Assembly: GCA_903854725.1 (NCBI GenBank)
Contig: CAINWZ010000010.1
Span: forward strand, 1-55,126
Direction: 5' to 3'
Origin: an uncultured Bacteroidota bacterium
GTDB taxonomy: Bacteria > Bacteroidota > Bacteroidia > Chitinophagales > Chitinophagaceae
Length of the DNA stretch: 55,126 nucleotides
The translations under genes and the position numbers were made by a program. The notes under the pieces are model-generated. The model was given only the letters and a program-made list of their open reading frames with translations. It made no database searches and was not told the origin of the DNA. How positions within the stretch are numbered: the stretch's first letter is position 1; every line of letters begins with the position of its first letter. This document shows positions 7,880 to 16,171 of the stretch, one piece after another.

Positions 7880-9064
7880 ATGGCAGTTAGAACCGATTTA
7901 TTTGAGTCTCCCGATTATTATCAATTAGATGAATTGTTGAGTGAAGAACACTTAATGGTAAGAACGGCAGTAAGAGATTATGTAAAAAAAGAAATTTCTC
8001 CTATTATTGAAGACTATGCGCAGCGTTCCGAATTCCCTGTACAAATTGTTAAGCAATTAGGAGATATGGGTTGCTTTGGCCCAACAGTTCCTGTTGAATA
8101 TGGTGGAGGCGGATTGGATTATATAAGTTATGGCATCATGATGCAAGAGTTAGAGAGAGGAGATAGTGGTGTAAGAAGTACTGCGAGTGTGCAAGGTTCT
8201 TTGGTCATGTTTCCCATTTATGCTTATGGAAATGAAGCACAAAAGAAAAAATATTTACCCAAATTAGCTTCCGGAGAATGGCTGGGTTGCTTCGGTTTAA
8301 CAGAGCCCGATCATGGATCAGATCCATCTAGTATGCTTACCAATATTAAAGATGCCGGTGATCATTTTATTTTAAATGGAGCCAAAATGTGGATCAGCAA
8401 TGCACCTTTTGCGCAAGTAGCAGTGGTATGGGCAAAAAATGAAGCAGGAGAAATTACGGGTGTCATCGTGGAAAGAGGTATGGAAGGATTTACGACTCCC
8501 ACCACCCATGGAAAATGGAGTTTAAGAGCGAGTGCCACTGGCGAACTTGTTTTTGATAATGTGAAAGTGCCCAAAGAAAATATATTACCAAATGTGAAAG
8601 GATTAAAAGGGCCATTAGGTTGCTTGAGTAAAGCTAGGTATGGTATTGCTTGGGGTGCATTAGGTGCAGCGATGGATTGTTATGACACAGCATTGCGTTA
8701 TAGTAAAGAGCGAATGCAATTTGGAAAACCAATTGGCGCATTTCAATTGCAGCAAAAAAAATTAGCCGAAATGGTTACTGAGATTACCAAGGGCCAATTA
8801 ATGGTTTGGCGTTTAGGAGTATTAATGAACGAAGGTCGTGCTACGCCTCAGCAAGTAAGTATGGCAAAAAGGAATAGTTGCGAAATCGCTACACAAATTG
8901 CAAGAGATGCTAGACAAATGTTAGGCGGTATGGGTATTACAGGTGAGTATTCAGTAATGAGACATATGATGAATTTAGAAAGCGTAATAACATACGAAGG
9001 TACGCATGATATACATTTATTAATTACTGGAATGGATATAACAGGCTTCAATGCATTTAAATAG
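7880..9064 (+). CDS. gcdH: Glutaryl-CoA dehydrogenase-type acyl-CoA dehydrogenase
   Basis: FAD enzyme that oxidises and decarboxylates glutaryl-CoA to crotonyl-CoA in lysine and tryptophan breakdown. It follows glutaryl-CoA dehydrogenases almost block by block: SVQGSLVMFPIYAYG, GCFGLTEPDHGSDPSSM (about 135-151), RYGIAWGALGAAMDCYDTA, RMQFGKPIGAFQLQQKKLA, and the catalytic glutamate E373 in ITYEGTHDIH. Length 394 is normal. Other lysine-breakdown genes are not nearby. The next gene, aroK, starts 44 bases on, so the two may be read together although the pathways are unrelated. The substrate call rests on similarity to the GcdH subgroup; a related acyl-CoA substrate is the main alternative. Confidence 0.86.
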   Translation: MAVRTDLFESPDYYQLDELLSEEHLMVRTAVRDYVKKEISPIIEDYAQRSEFPVQIVKQLGDMGCFGPTVPVEYGGGGLDYISYGIMMQELERGDSGVRSTASVQGSLVMFPIYAYGNEAQKKKYLPKLASGEWLGCFGLTEPDHGSDPSSMLTNIKDAGDHFILNGAKMWISNAPFAQVAVVWAKNEAGEITGVIVERGMEGFTTPTTHGKWSLRASATGELVFDNVKVPKENILPNVKGLKGPLGCLSKARYGIAWGALGAAMDCYDTALRYSKERMQFGKPIGAFQLQQKKLAEMVTEITKGQLMVWRLGVLMNEGRATPQQVSMAKRNSCEIATQIARDARQMLGGMGITGEYSVMRHMMNLESVITYEGTHDIHLLITGMDITGFNAFK

Positions 9065-9108
9065 TTGATAACAATTAATGAGTATAGAAAACGAGAAAAA
9101 AGAGGAAC

Positions 9109-9627
9109 ATGGCTGCTGATAAAATATTTTTGATTGGAATGATGGGGGCGGGGAAAACCTATTGGACGCAAAAAATGGCTAAATGGAATAAATGTGTTGG
9201 ATACGACTTGGATCAGCTCATTGAAATGAACGAAGAAAAATCGATTGCAGAAATTTTTAATGAGGATGGGGAAGAGTATTTTAGAAAAATAGAAGCTAAA
9301 ATTTTGCGATGGTTTAAAGAGAAGAAAAAATTTGTAATTGCTACAGGAGGCGGTACGCCTTGTTTTCAAGAGAATATGCAATGGATGAAAAAAGAAGGCG
9401 TTGTCATTTGGCTGGACGAGTCGGTAGAGGTTTTGGTAAAAAGATTAGCTCCTGAAAAAGAGCAACGCCCTTTGATTGCTTCTTTAAACGATAATCAAAT
9501 TGCCAGTTTTATTCAAGATAAATTAGTCGAAAGACATGCGTTTTATCAACAAGCGCATTACAGACTTACAAGTGATCAAATCACAGAAGCAGGTTTGAAA
9601 AAATTAATGCAAAAGCATGCATCGTAA
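9109..9627 (+). CDS. aroK: Shikimate kinase
   Basis: Phosphorylates shikimate with ATP in aromatic amino acid synthesis. All landmarks are present: Walker A GMMGAGKT (10-17), the shikimate-binding D33/D35 in YDLDQLIE, R59 in FRKIE, the GGG at 80-82 (ATGGGTPC) and the LID arginine R120 in EQRPLI. 172 residues is the usual size. The stop codon lies inside the next gene (11-base overlap with the DUF423 gene), so translation is probably coupled. An upstream ATG at 9078 opens only a 13-codon frame and is not a usable start. Confidence 0.93.
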   Translation: MAADKIFLIGMMGAGKTYWTQKMAKWNKCVGYDLDQLIEMNEEKSIAEIFNEDGEEYFRKIEAKILRWFKEKKKFVIATGGGTPCFQENMQWMKKEGVVIWLDESVEVLVKRLAPEKEQRPLIASLNDNQIASFIQDKLVERHAFYQQAHYRLTSDQITEAGLKKLMQKHAS

Positions 9628-10027
9628 AATAATCATTTGGGGATTGTCATTTGCCGCATTTTCTGTAATGCTAGGCGCATTTGGTGCACACGCTTTAAAA
9701 TCAATGGTGAGTAGTGAAAAACTACAAATATTTGAAACAGGAGTTAGGTATCAATTTATGCATGCATTGGCTTTAATTGCTTTATCGCTTTATGGTAGTC
9801 AGCATAAAATAAATGTAGCATCTCAAAAAGGGATAGGATGGGCTGCTCGTTTTTTTATGGTAGGTACTTTATTTTTTAGCGGTTCTTTGTACATACTAAC
9901 TTTGCTATCTCCTGCAGATCATCCATTGATTCGTTATATAGGCCCCCTAACACCCCTAGGTGGTTTGTGTTTTATACTAGGTTGGTTGAATTGGGCTAGG
10001 GTGGTTTACCAAAGTAAAGACTCATAA
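9617..10027 (+). CDS. DUF423 family inner-membrane protein
   Basis: A 136-residue membrane protein with four hydrophobic segments (about 6-26, 48-61, 75-97 and 107-129). The start MHRKIIIWGLSFAAFSVMLGAFGAHAL with its GAFGAHAL motif and the PLGGLCFILGW block near the end identify the DUF423 (YgdD/YwdK) family. Its molecular function is not known in any organism I can recall. It overlaps aroK by 11 bases and is presumably co-transcribed with it. Confidence 0.85.
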   Translation: MHRKIIIWGLSFAAFSVMLGAFGAHALKSMVSSEKLQIFETGVRYQFMHALALIALSLYGSQHKINVASQKGIGWAARFFMVGTLFFSGSLYILTLLSPADHPLIRYIGPLTPLGGLCFILGWLNWARVVYQSKDS

Positions 10028-10114
10028 AAGTCTCCATAAAGTGGATAAGTAGGCACCGTTTTTTTCAATTTTACACATTCGTTAAAATTCCTTTTTCTTC
10101 CTATTGGGATAACT

Positions 10115-10122
10115 TATATTTG
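10115..10122 (+). promoter_or_regulatory. Promoter -7 element before ftsK, very close to the start codon
   Basis: Perfect TATATTTG ending only 5 bases before the ftsK ATG (10128). Transcription would start at or next to the A of ATG, giving a leaderless or almost leaderless mRNA. No clear -33 TTG. Confidence 0.45.
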
Positions 10123-10127
10123 TTACC

Positions 10128-12665
10128 ATGGCAAATACCCTGAAAAGTAAAAAAGAACCTAAAATTAGCGAGGAGAATTTAAATCCTGATAAAGAAGCAG
10201 CTGTATCGGTTACCGATGTAGTGAAAGACGAGAGAACTTCAAAAATTCTGGGGGTGGCGAGTTTATTGATTACTTTATTTCTGTTTGTAGCATTTACCTC
10301 TTATTTATTTACCTGGCAGGACGATCAAGATATGGTGCAATTATGGCGTACTCATTTATTTTCAATAAATGATTTAAAGGCTAATAATTTAATGGGGTAT
10401 ATAGGTGCTTTCGTAGCCTATCAAATTATGTTTAATGGATTTGGTGTAGCTGCTTATTTATTTTGCACTTTCTTTTTTGTATTAGGGGTTAATTTGTTTT
10501 TCACTAAACCCATTTTTAGTTTATGGCGAAATATTAGATATGTAATTCTAGGCTTACTGGTGATAAGTACTTGTTTTGCTTTTGTAGCATCTGGTGCCAG
10601 TTTTTCTTGGGGAGGAGCCTTAGGAGAATATAGTAGTAGTTGGTTAATAAAGTGGGTAGGTAGTTTTGGAACAGGGGCTTTATTATTAGTAGCAGGCTTT
10701 AGCTATTTTATTTGGAGGTTTAATCCATCATTCAATGTGCCAAGTTTTAATTTTTTAATTCCTAAAAAGAAGCATGCAGATTTTGATAGTGGGGATGCAG
10801 ATATTCTAGGAGATGAGCTTGCAGTAAAACAAGAGTGGGATTTAAATGCAGAAAATGCGCCACTCATGGGCGGAAATAAATTAAATTCAAGTAATGAAGA
10901 TAAAAATAGTACAGAAATTGATGCTGTTGATTCTTTTGATGAATTGAGTTTAGAGAATGAAAAAATATTGGAACAAGAAAGGGAAGCTTTAGTACCAACG
11001 CTACTTGATATGAACGAACCTTTGCCTGTTGAGGAAATTGTAAAGCCGGCAAATGTTGAAATGAATATTGAAGATTTTAATGGAGAATTGTTAGAAGATC
11101 TTGATTTAGAAATTAAGCCTGTTACCAAAGAAGTAATTGTGCCAGTAGGAAGTATTGGGACTGCGTATGATGCAACACTTGATTTAAAAAATTACAAGTA
11201 CCCATCGCTTAATTTATTAGAGACACATGGCAGTGAAAAAATTGTACAGGATCCAGAAGAACTAGAGACGCATAAAAATCAAATTATTGCGACACTTAAA
11301 AATTACGATATTGCTATTCAGCGCATTGCTGCTACAGTGGGGCCAACAGTAACTTTATATGAAATTGTACCAGCGCCTGGCGTGCGTATTAGTAGGATTA
11401 AGAACTTGGAGGATGATATTGCTTTAAGCTTGGCTGCATTGGGTATACGTATTATAGCGCCAATCCCAGGGAAGGGGACCATTGGTATTGAAGTGCCAAA
11501 TATTAGGAAGTCTGTGGTGAGTATGAAAACTTTATTAGCTAGTGAAAAGTTTCAGACCAGTAAATTTTCATTACCCATTGCTATTGGTAAAAAAATTGAC
11601 AACGAAAATTTCATTGTTGACCTTGCAAGTATGCCGCACTTATTAATGGCAGGGGCTACAGGTCAAGGAAAGTCAGTAGGATTAAATGCAATCTTGGTTT
11701 CCTTATTATATAAGAAACATCCATCTCAATTAAAATTTGTATTGGTGGATCCTAAAAAAGTGGAATTGAGTTTATACCGTGTTATTGAAAAGCATTTCTT
11801 AGCAAAATTACCTGGAGAACAAGATGCGATTATAACAGATACAAAAAAAGTAATCAATACCTTAAATGCATTGTGTATTGAAATGGATAATAGGTATGAT
11901 TTATTAAAAGAGGCAGGGTGTAGAAATATTAAAGAGTACAATGAGAAATTTACGGCACGCCGTTTGAATCCAGAAAAGGGGCACCAATTTTTACCCTTTA
12001 TTGTTTTAGTAGTAGATGAATTTGCCGATTTAATTATGACAGCAGGCAAGGAAGTAGAAATGCCCATTGCACGTTTAGCGCAATTGGCTAGAGCGGTGGG
12101 AATACATTTAATCATTGCTACACAAAGACCGAGTGTGAATATTATTACAGGAACTATTAAAGCAAATTTCCCTGCACGTATTGCCTTTAAAGTTTCTAGC
12201 AAAATTGATAGCAGAACTATTTTAGATGCAGGTGGTGCGGAACAATTAATAGGAAAAGGAGACATGTTGGTGAGTTACAATGGAGAGATTACTCGTTTGC
12301 AATGTGCTTTTGTGGATACTCCAGAAGTAGATCGTGTGTGTTCTTTTATAGCAGAACAAAAAGGGTACCCTCAGGCATTTTTATTACCAGAGTATGTAGA
12401 TGAAAAAGAAATGGATGCAGGCAATTTTGATTCAGGAGCCAGAGATGTGTTGTTTGAAGAAGCAGCCAGACTTATTGTAAGTGCTCAAATGGGTTCTACC
12501 TCCTTAATACAACGTCGAATGAAATTGGGCTATAATAGAGCCGGCAGGGTAATGGATCAGTTAGAATCGGCTGGTTTAGTAGGTCCAAGTCAGGGAAGCA
12601 AGCCAAGGGAGGTTTTATACAAGACAGAAGCCGATTTAAATACCTTTTTAAAAAACCTAGACTAA
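10128..12665 (+). CDS. ftsK: DNA translocase FtsK/SpoIIIE
   Basis: Septal ATP-driven DNA pump that clears chromosomes from the closing septum and assists dimer resolution. The N-terminal part (about residues 40-205) has several membrane segments. An acidic, low-complexity linker follows (about 215-330). The motor domain (about 355-760) has Walker A GATGQGKSVG near 509-518 and Walker B VLVVDEFADLI near 625-635, with the ATQRPSVNIITGTIKANFP block. The C-terminal gamma winged helix (about 780-845, starting STSLIQRRMKLGYNRAGRVM) should read KOPS-type sites. At 845 residues with a short linker it is typical of Bacteroidota. The lolA-like gene follows after 85 bases with its own promoter. Confidence 0.95.
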   Translation: MANTLKSKKEPKISEENLNPDKEAAVSVTDVVKDERTSKILGVASLLITLFLFVAFTSYLFTWQDDQDMVQLWRTHLFSINDLKANNLMGYIGAFVAYQIMFNGFGVAAYLFCTFFFVLGVNLFFTKPIFSLWRNIRYVILGLLVISTCFAFVASGASFSWGGALGEYSSSWLIKWVGSFGTGALLLVAGFSYFIWRFNPSFNVPSFNFLIPKKKHADFDSGDADILGDELAVKQEWDLNAENAPLMGGNKLNSSNEDKNSTEIDAVDSFDELSLENEKILEQEREALVPTLLDMNEPLPVEEIVKPANVEMNIEDFNGELLEDLDLEIKPVTKEVIVPVGSIGTAYDATLDLKNYKYPSLNLLETHGSEKIVQDPEELETHKNQIIATLKNYDIAIQRIAATVGPTVTLYEIVPAPGVRISRIKNLEDDIALSLAALGIRIIAPIPGKGTIGIEVPNIRKSVVSMKTLLASEKFQTSKFSLPIAIGKKIDNENFIVDLASMPHLLMAGATGQGKSVGLNAILVSLLYKKHPSQLKFVLVDPKKVELSLYRVIEKHFLAKLPGEQDAIITDTKKVINTLNALCIEMDNRYDLLKEAGCRNIKEYNEKFTARRLNPEKGHQFLPFIVLVVDEFADLIMTAGKEVEMPIARLAQLARAVGIHLIIATQRPSVNIITGTIKANFPARIAFKVSSKIDSRTILDAGGAEQLIGKGDMLVSYNGEITRLQCAFVDTPEVDRVCSFIAEQKGYPQAFLLPEYVDEKEMDAGNFDSGARDVLFEEAARLIVSAQMGSTSLIQRRMKLGYNRAGRVMDQLESAGLVGPSQGSKPREVLYKTEADLNTFLKNLD

Positions 12666-12689
12666 TATTTATTTAGCATAAATTTAATA

Positions 12690-12718
12690 TTGGTTTAAAC
12701 ATCGATCCTTTAAATTTG
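12690..12718 (+). promoter_or_regulatory. Promoter of the lolA-like gene
   Basis: TTG at 12690-12692, an 18-base spacer and perfect TAAATTTG at 12711-12718, with the ATG 33 bases further on. It separates the lolA-like gene from ftsK. Confidence 0.52.
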
Positions 12719-12750
12719 TCAAACACCTTAGTGTACATAATTACTATAAT

Positions 12751-13374
12751 ATGAGATCCCCCATAGCTTTTATATTGCTTTTGACCAGTTTAGCTGTTTC
12801 GGCCCAAAAGGAGAATGCCGCAAAAGCTATTTTAGACCAAATTGGGTCAAAAGTGAAAGATTCTAAGGGGATGATGGTTACCATACAAATGGTTTCTAAA
12901 AATAATAAGGGTAAAGCATTGGGAACCAAGCAGATAAGTTTGAAGATGAAAGGGGATAAATATTACTTAAAGCAAGGGGTCATGGAAATTCTTTGTGATG
13001 GCAAAACCATCTACAATTTTGACGGGGTAAATACCATTTCTAAGTCAAGTGTTGCAGAGTCCGATCAAACCTTAAGTCCTCAAAAATTATTAGCAGGTAA
13101 CTACGATAAAGACTTCAATTACAGTCTGTTAAGTCAAACAAATTCTAATGCGACCATTGAGTTAATACCCATTGATAAACGCAAGAGTTTTCAAAAAGTG
13201 ACCCTAATTATTGATAAACTAAAATCGGCTCTTTCTAACGCCTCCATATTAGATAAAAGCAATAATAGCACCGAAGTAAAAGTGGTGTCTATCAACTTCA
13301 ATGCCATTTTATCTGACAATCTATTCCTATTTAACAGGGCCAAGTACCCAAAAAACGTGGAAATTTTTGATTGA
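12751..13374 (+). CDS. LolA-like outer-membrane lipoprotein carrier protein
   Basis: Periplasmic chaperone of the LolA family, which ferries lipoproteins from the inner to the outer membrane. A signal peptide covers residues 1-18 (ends AVSAQ). The mature part begins with the helix NAAKAILDQIGSKVKDSKGM typical of LolA, then alternating strands: ISLKMKGDKYYLKQG, MEILCDGKTIYNFD, and the middle DQTLSPQKLLAG. Length 207 fits. The family sits next to ftsK in many Bacteroidota, which supports the call. There is no LolB gene here, as expected for this phylum. Confidence 0.8.
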   Translation: MRSPIAFILLLTSLAVSAQKENAAKAILDQIGSKVKDSKGMMVTIQMVSKNNKGKALGTKQISLKMKGDKYYLKQGVMEILCDGKTIYNFDGVNTISKSSVAESDQTLSPQKLLAGNYDKDFNYSLLSQTNSNATIELIPIDKRKSFQKVTLIIDKLKSALSNASILDKSNNSTEVKVVSINFNAILSDNLFLFNRAKYPKNVEIFD

Positions 13375-13399
13375 TTTACGCCTTTTCCACGTATCTTCG
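13371..13399 (+). promoter_or_regulatory. Putative promoter of rpsO
   Basis: TTG (13371-13373), 18-base spacer, TATCTTCG (13392-13399), one base off TAnnTTTG. It overlaps the stop codon of the upstream gene. Confidence 0.4.
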
Positions 13400-13459
13400 C
13401 AGCCGAAATAAAAAATAAAACCGTAGTTAAAAGTTAACTACAAAAAAAGAAGTTCTACA

Positions 13460-13732
13460 ATGGCTATATTAACATCAGAAAAGAAAGCAAACATTTTTGC
13501 TGAATTTGGCGGAAAAGCAACTAACACAGGTTCAATTGAAGGACAAGTTGCGTTATTAACCGAGCGTATTGCGCATATTTCAGGTCATCTGAAAGCGAAC
13601 CACAAAGACCATTCAACCCAAAGAGGTTTGATGCAATTAGTGGGTCAGCGTAAGCGTTTATTGGTTTATTTACAAAAACATAACCTAACGGGTTACCGCG
13701 CTCTAATTGAAAAATTAGGCTTAAGAAAATAA
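13460..13732 (+). CDS. rpsO: 30S ribosomal protein S15
   Basis: Primary 16S rRNA-binding protein of the small-subunit platform. The 90-residue protein shows the S15 signature HLKANHKDHSTQRGLMQLVGQRKRLLVYL in sequence (about residues 43-71), the TGSIEGQVALLTERI helix before it, and the YRALIEKLGLRK end. The length is standard. pnp follows after 102 bases, the same order as in many bacteria. A hairpin lies between the two. Confidence 0.97.
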   Translation: MAILTSEKKANIFAEFGGKATNTGSIEGQVALLTERIAHISGHLKANHKDHSTQRGLMQLVGQRKRLLVYLQKHNLTGYRALIEKLGLRK

Positions 13733-13755
13733 TCAACAAAAACTAATTATAGGCT

Positions 13756-13782
13756 GTCCCAACTGTACAACACGGTTGGGAT
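13756..13782 (+). promoter_or_regulatory. Hairpin in the rpsO-pnp intergenic RNA
   Basis: CCCAAC (13758-13763) pairs with GTTGGG (13775-13780), and T-A and G-T pairs extend the stem outward, around a 9-10 base loop. No T-run follows, so it is not a typical terminator. In E. coli the pnp leader in the same place carries an RNase III-processed stem that mediates autoregulation; a similar role here is inference. Confidence 0.5.
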
Positions 13783-13834
13783 TAGTCGTTTATATACTAT
13801 CGATTCTTTAAAGAAAAGATTTAAAAAAATTAAC

Positions 13835-15991
13835 ATGTTAGCACAACCAAAATCAGTAAAATTCGAAATAAATCCTGGTCAGGAAGTATTCATCGAAACT
13901 GGAAAATTAGCACGTCAAGCAGATGGCGCTGTCACTGTAAGACAAGGAAATTGTATTTTATTAGCAACTGTTGTTGCCAATAAAGATCCAAAAGAGGGTC
14001 AAGACTTTTTTCCTTTAAGTGTAGATTATCAAGAAAAATTTGCATCAGCGGGTCGTATCCCAGGCTCTTTCTTTAAAAGAGAAGCGCGCTTAAATGATTA
14101 TGAAATTTTAACGAGTCGTTTAATTGATCGTGCGTTACGTCCTTTATTCCCTGAAGATTATTTATGTGATGTACAAGTATTAATATCATTGATATCAAGT
14201 GATGTGAATGTAATGCCAGATTCATTGGCTTGTTTAGCTGCTTCAGCTGCATTGGCTGTTTCTAATATTCCTATTAAAGAAATTATTTCAGAAGTTCGTA
14301 TAGGACGTATCAAGGGTGAATTTATTATCAATCCTTCTAAAGAGCAATTAGCTATATCAGATTTTGAATTTTTAATTGCAGCAACTGATAAGAACTTAAT
14401 GATGGTGGAAGGAGAAGCCAAAGAATGTTCTGAAGAAGAATTGGTTCAGTGTTTAGAAATTGCACACGAAGCTATACGCAAGCAAATTAAAGCACAAGCG
14501 GAATTAAGAAAAGTGGTAGGTATTACTGAAGTGCGTGATTATAAGAAACCAGAGCAAGACGAAGAAATTAAAAATAAAGTATACGCTTTTGCAAAAGCAA
14601 AAGTAAATGCTATTGCTGAAATGGGTTCTGCTAAGCATGAAAGAAGCGATGCATTTACTGCATTGAAAAAAGAAATCATTGAACATTTAGGAACGGAGAT
14701 TACAGACTTGCAAAAGAAATTAGCTGGTAAGTATTACGAAGATCTTAAGTGGGAAGTAGTAAGAGATATGATGGTAGACAAGCGTATTCGTTTAGATGGC
14801 CGTCAGTTAGATCAAGTTCGTCCATTAGCGATGGAAGTTGATCCTCTTCCAACTCCGCATGGTTCTTCTTTATTTACAAGAGGAGAAACTCAATCATTAA
14901 CTACAGTAACCTTAGGAACTAAGTTAGACGAGTTAATGCAAGAGACTGCTGCAAGTGCCGAATACACTAAATTTTTCTTACACTATAATTTTCCTCCCTT
15001 CTCAACAGGAGAGGTGAAGATGATGCGTGGAGTGGGTCGTCGTGAAGTAGGGCATGGTAATTTAGCGATGCGTTCTTTAAAACAAATGTTACCTGATACA
15101 ACAACCTTCCCTTACACTTTGAGAGTCGTTTCAGATGTTTTGGAAAGTAATGGTTCATCTTCTATGGCAACTGTTTGCGCTGGTTCATTAGCCTTAATGG
15201 ATGCAGGTGTACCAATGCCTAAGCACGTGAGTGGTGTGGCAATGGGATTAATTTCAAGAGAAGATGGTAAGTATGCCATCTTAACAGATATCTTAGGCGA
15301 TGAAGATCATTTAGGAGATATGGATTTTAAAGTTACTGGAACACGTGATGGTATTTGTGGTGTTCAAATGGATATTAAAGTAGACGGATTAAGTATGGAC
15401 ATTATGCGTGAAGCTTTGTCTCAAGCTAAGAAAGGTCGTTTACATATTTTGGATGCGATGTATGCTTGTATGCCAGCTGCTCGTGCAGATGTGAAACCAC
15501 ATGCACCAAGAATGGTTAAGTTAATTATTGATAAAGAATATATCGGAGCGGTAATCGGACCAGGTGGAAAGATTATTCAAGAAATGCAAAGAACAACTGG
15601 TGCTACTATTAATATTGAAGAAGTAGGGAACCATGGTGAAGTAAGTATCTTCTCTGCAAATAAAGATAGTTTGGATGCTGCTGTTAAATGGATTAACGGT
15701 ATCGTAGCTGTTCCAGAAATTGGAGATGAGTACGAAGGGGTAGTGAAGGGTGTGAAAGAGTTTGGAGCCTTCGTAGAATTCATGCCAGGCAAACAAGGTT
15801 TATTACACATTAGTGAAATAAGCTGGAAGCGCTTGGAAACTATGGAAGGTATCTTCAACGAAGGTGATGTGGTAAAAGTGAAATTGGTTGGTTTGGATCC
15901 TAAAACAGGTAAGTTCAAACTAAGCCATAAAGCTTTGTTGCCTCGTCCAGAGCAAGCGCCTCGTGAAGACCGCGGTCCACAACAAGGTTAA
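13835..15991 (+). CDS. pnp: Polyribonucleotide nucleotidyltransferase (PNPase)
   Basis: 3'-5' phosphorolytic exoribonuclease of RNA turnover. Two RNase PH-like domains are visible (about residues 10-225 and 320-545) separated by the all-helical linker. The second has FPPFSTGEVKMMRGVGRREVGHG and the D-rich LGDEDHLGDMDFKVTGT that binds metal. A KH domain (about 560-620, IGAVIGPGGKIIQEMQ) and an S1 domain (about 628-700, GDEYEGVVKGVKEFGAFVEF) complete the usual order. 718 residues is full length. The C-terminus lacks the long tail that docks RNase E in some Proteobacteria. A strong terminator follows. Confidence 0.97.
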   Translation: MLAQPKSVKFEINPGQEVFIETGKLARQADGAVTVRQGNCILLATVVANKDPKEGQDFFPLSVDYQEKFASAGRIPGSFFKREARLNDYEILTSRLIDRALRPLFPEDYLCDVQVLISLISSDVNVMPDSLACLAASAALAVSNIPIKEIISEVRIGRIKGEFIINPSKEQLAISDFEFLIAATDKNLMMVEGEAKECSEEELVQCLEIAHEAIRKQIKAQAELRKVVGITEVRDYKKPEQDEEIKNKVYAFAKAKVNAIAEMGSAKHERSDAFTALKKEIIEHLGTEITDLQKKLAGKYYEDLKWEVVRDMMVDKRIRLDGRQLDQVRPLAMEVDPLPTPHGSSLFTRGETQSLTTVTLGTKLDELMQETAASAEYTKFFLHYNFPPFSTGEVKMMRGVGRREVGHGNLAMRSLKQMLPDTTTFPYTLRVVSDVLESNGSSSMATVCAGSLALMDAGVPMPKHVSGVAMGLISREDGKYAILTDILGDEDHLGDMDFKVTGTRDGICGVQMDIKVDGLSMDIMREALSQAKKGRLHILDAMYACMPAARADVKPHAPRMVKLIIDKEYIGAVIGPGGKIIQEMQRTTGATINIEEVGNHGEVSIFSANKDSLDAAVKWINGIVAVPEIGDEYEGVVKGVKEFGAFVEFMPGKQGLLHISEISWKRLETMEGIFNEGDVVKVKLVGLDPKTGKFKLSHKALLPRPEQAPREDRGPQQG

Positions 15992-16030
15992 TTTTTCTGC
16001 GATTTTTAAAGCTTAGAATTTAAATTATAT

Positions 16031-16063
16031 AAATGCCTTCCCAGAATATGGGAGGGCATTTTA
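16031..16063 (+). terminator. Intrinsic terminator after pnp
   Basis: Twelve-base stem AAATGCCTTCCC (16031-16042) with GGGAGGGCATTT (16050-16061), one G-T pair, loop AGAATAT, short T-run after. Confidence 0.85.
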
Positions 16064-16171
16064 GTACTCCAAAATGTTATGCTGAATAAATACCTAATCC
16101 TCGCCTCAGATTAATATTTAATCATCTTAGAATTATATCTTTACCACTATAAGACTCCCTATAACAACCCC

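Noticed and set aside
8848-9381. Long open frame of 177 codons on the - strand across the gcdH/aroK junction
   Set aside because: It is antisense to two well-supported genes with clear catalytic motifs; its product is rich in Phe, Ile, Ser and Asn, as expected from reading AT-rich coding DNA backwards.
10703-11128. Serine-rich frame antisense to the FtsK linker
   Set aside because: Arises from the acidic low-complexity linker of FtsK read backwards.
11726-12265. 179-codon frame antisense to ftsK
   Set aside because: Lies wholly inside the conserved FtsK motor domain; no start signals or recognisable domain.
12690-12700. TTGGTTTAAAC before the lolA-like gene resembling the GGTTTAAACC palindrome at 24429
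   Set aside because: It is only half of the palindrome and overlaps a -33 element; AT-rich chance similarity is more likely than a shared regulator.
15577-15918. Antisense frames within pnp (including 15521-15796)
   Set aside because: Fall within the KH and S1 domains of PNPase; composition typical of reverse reading.
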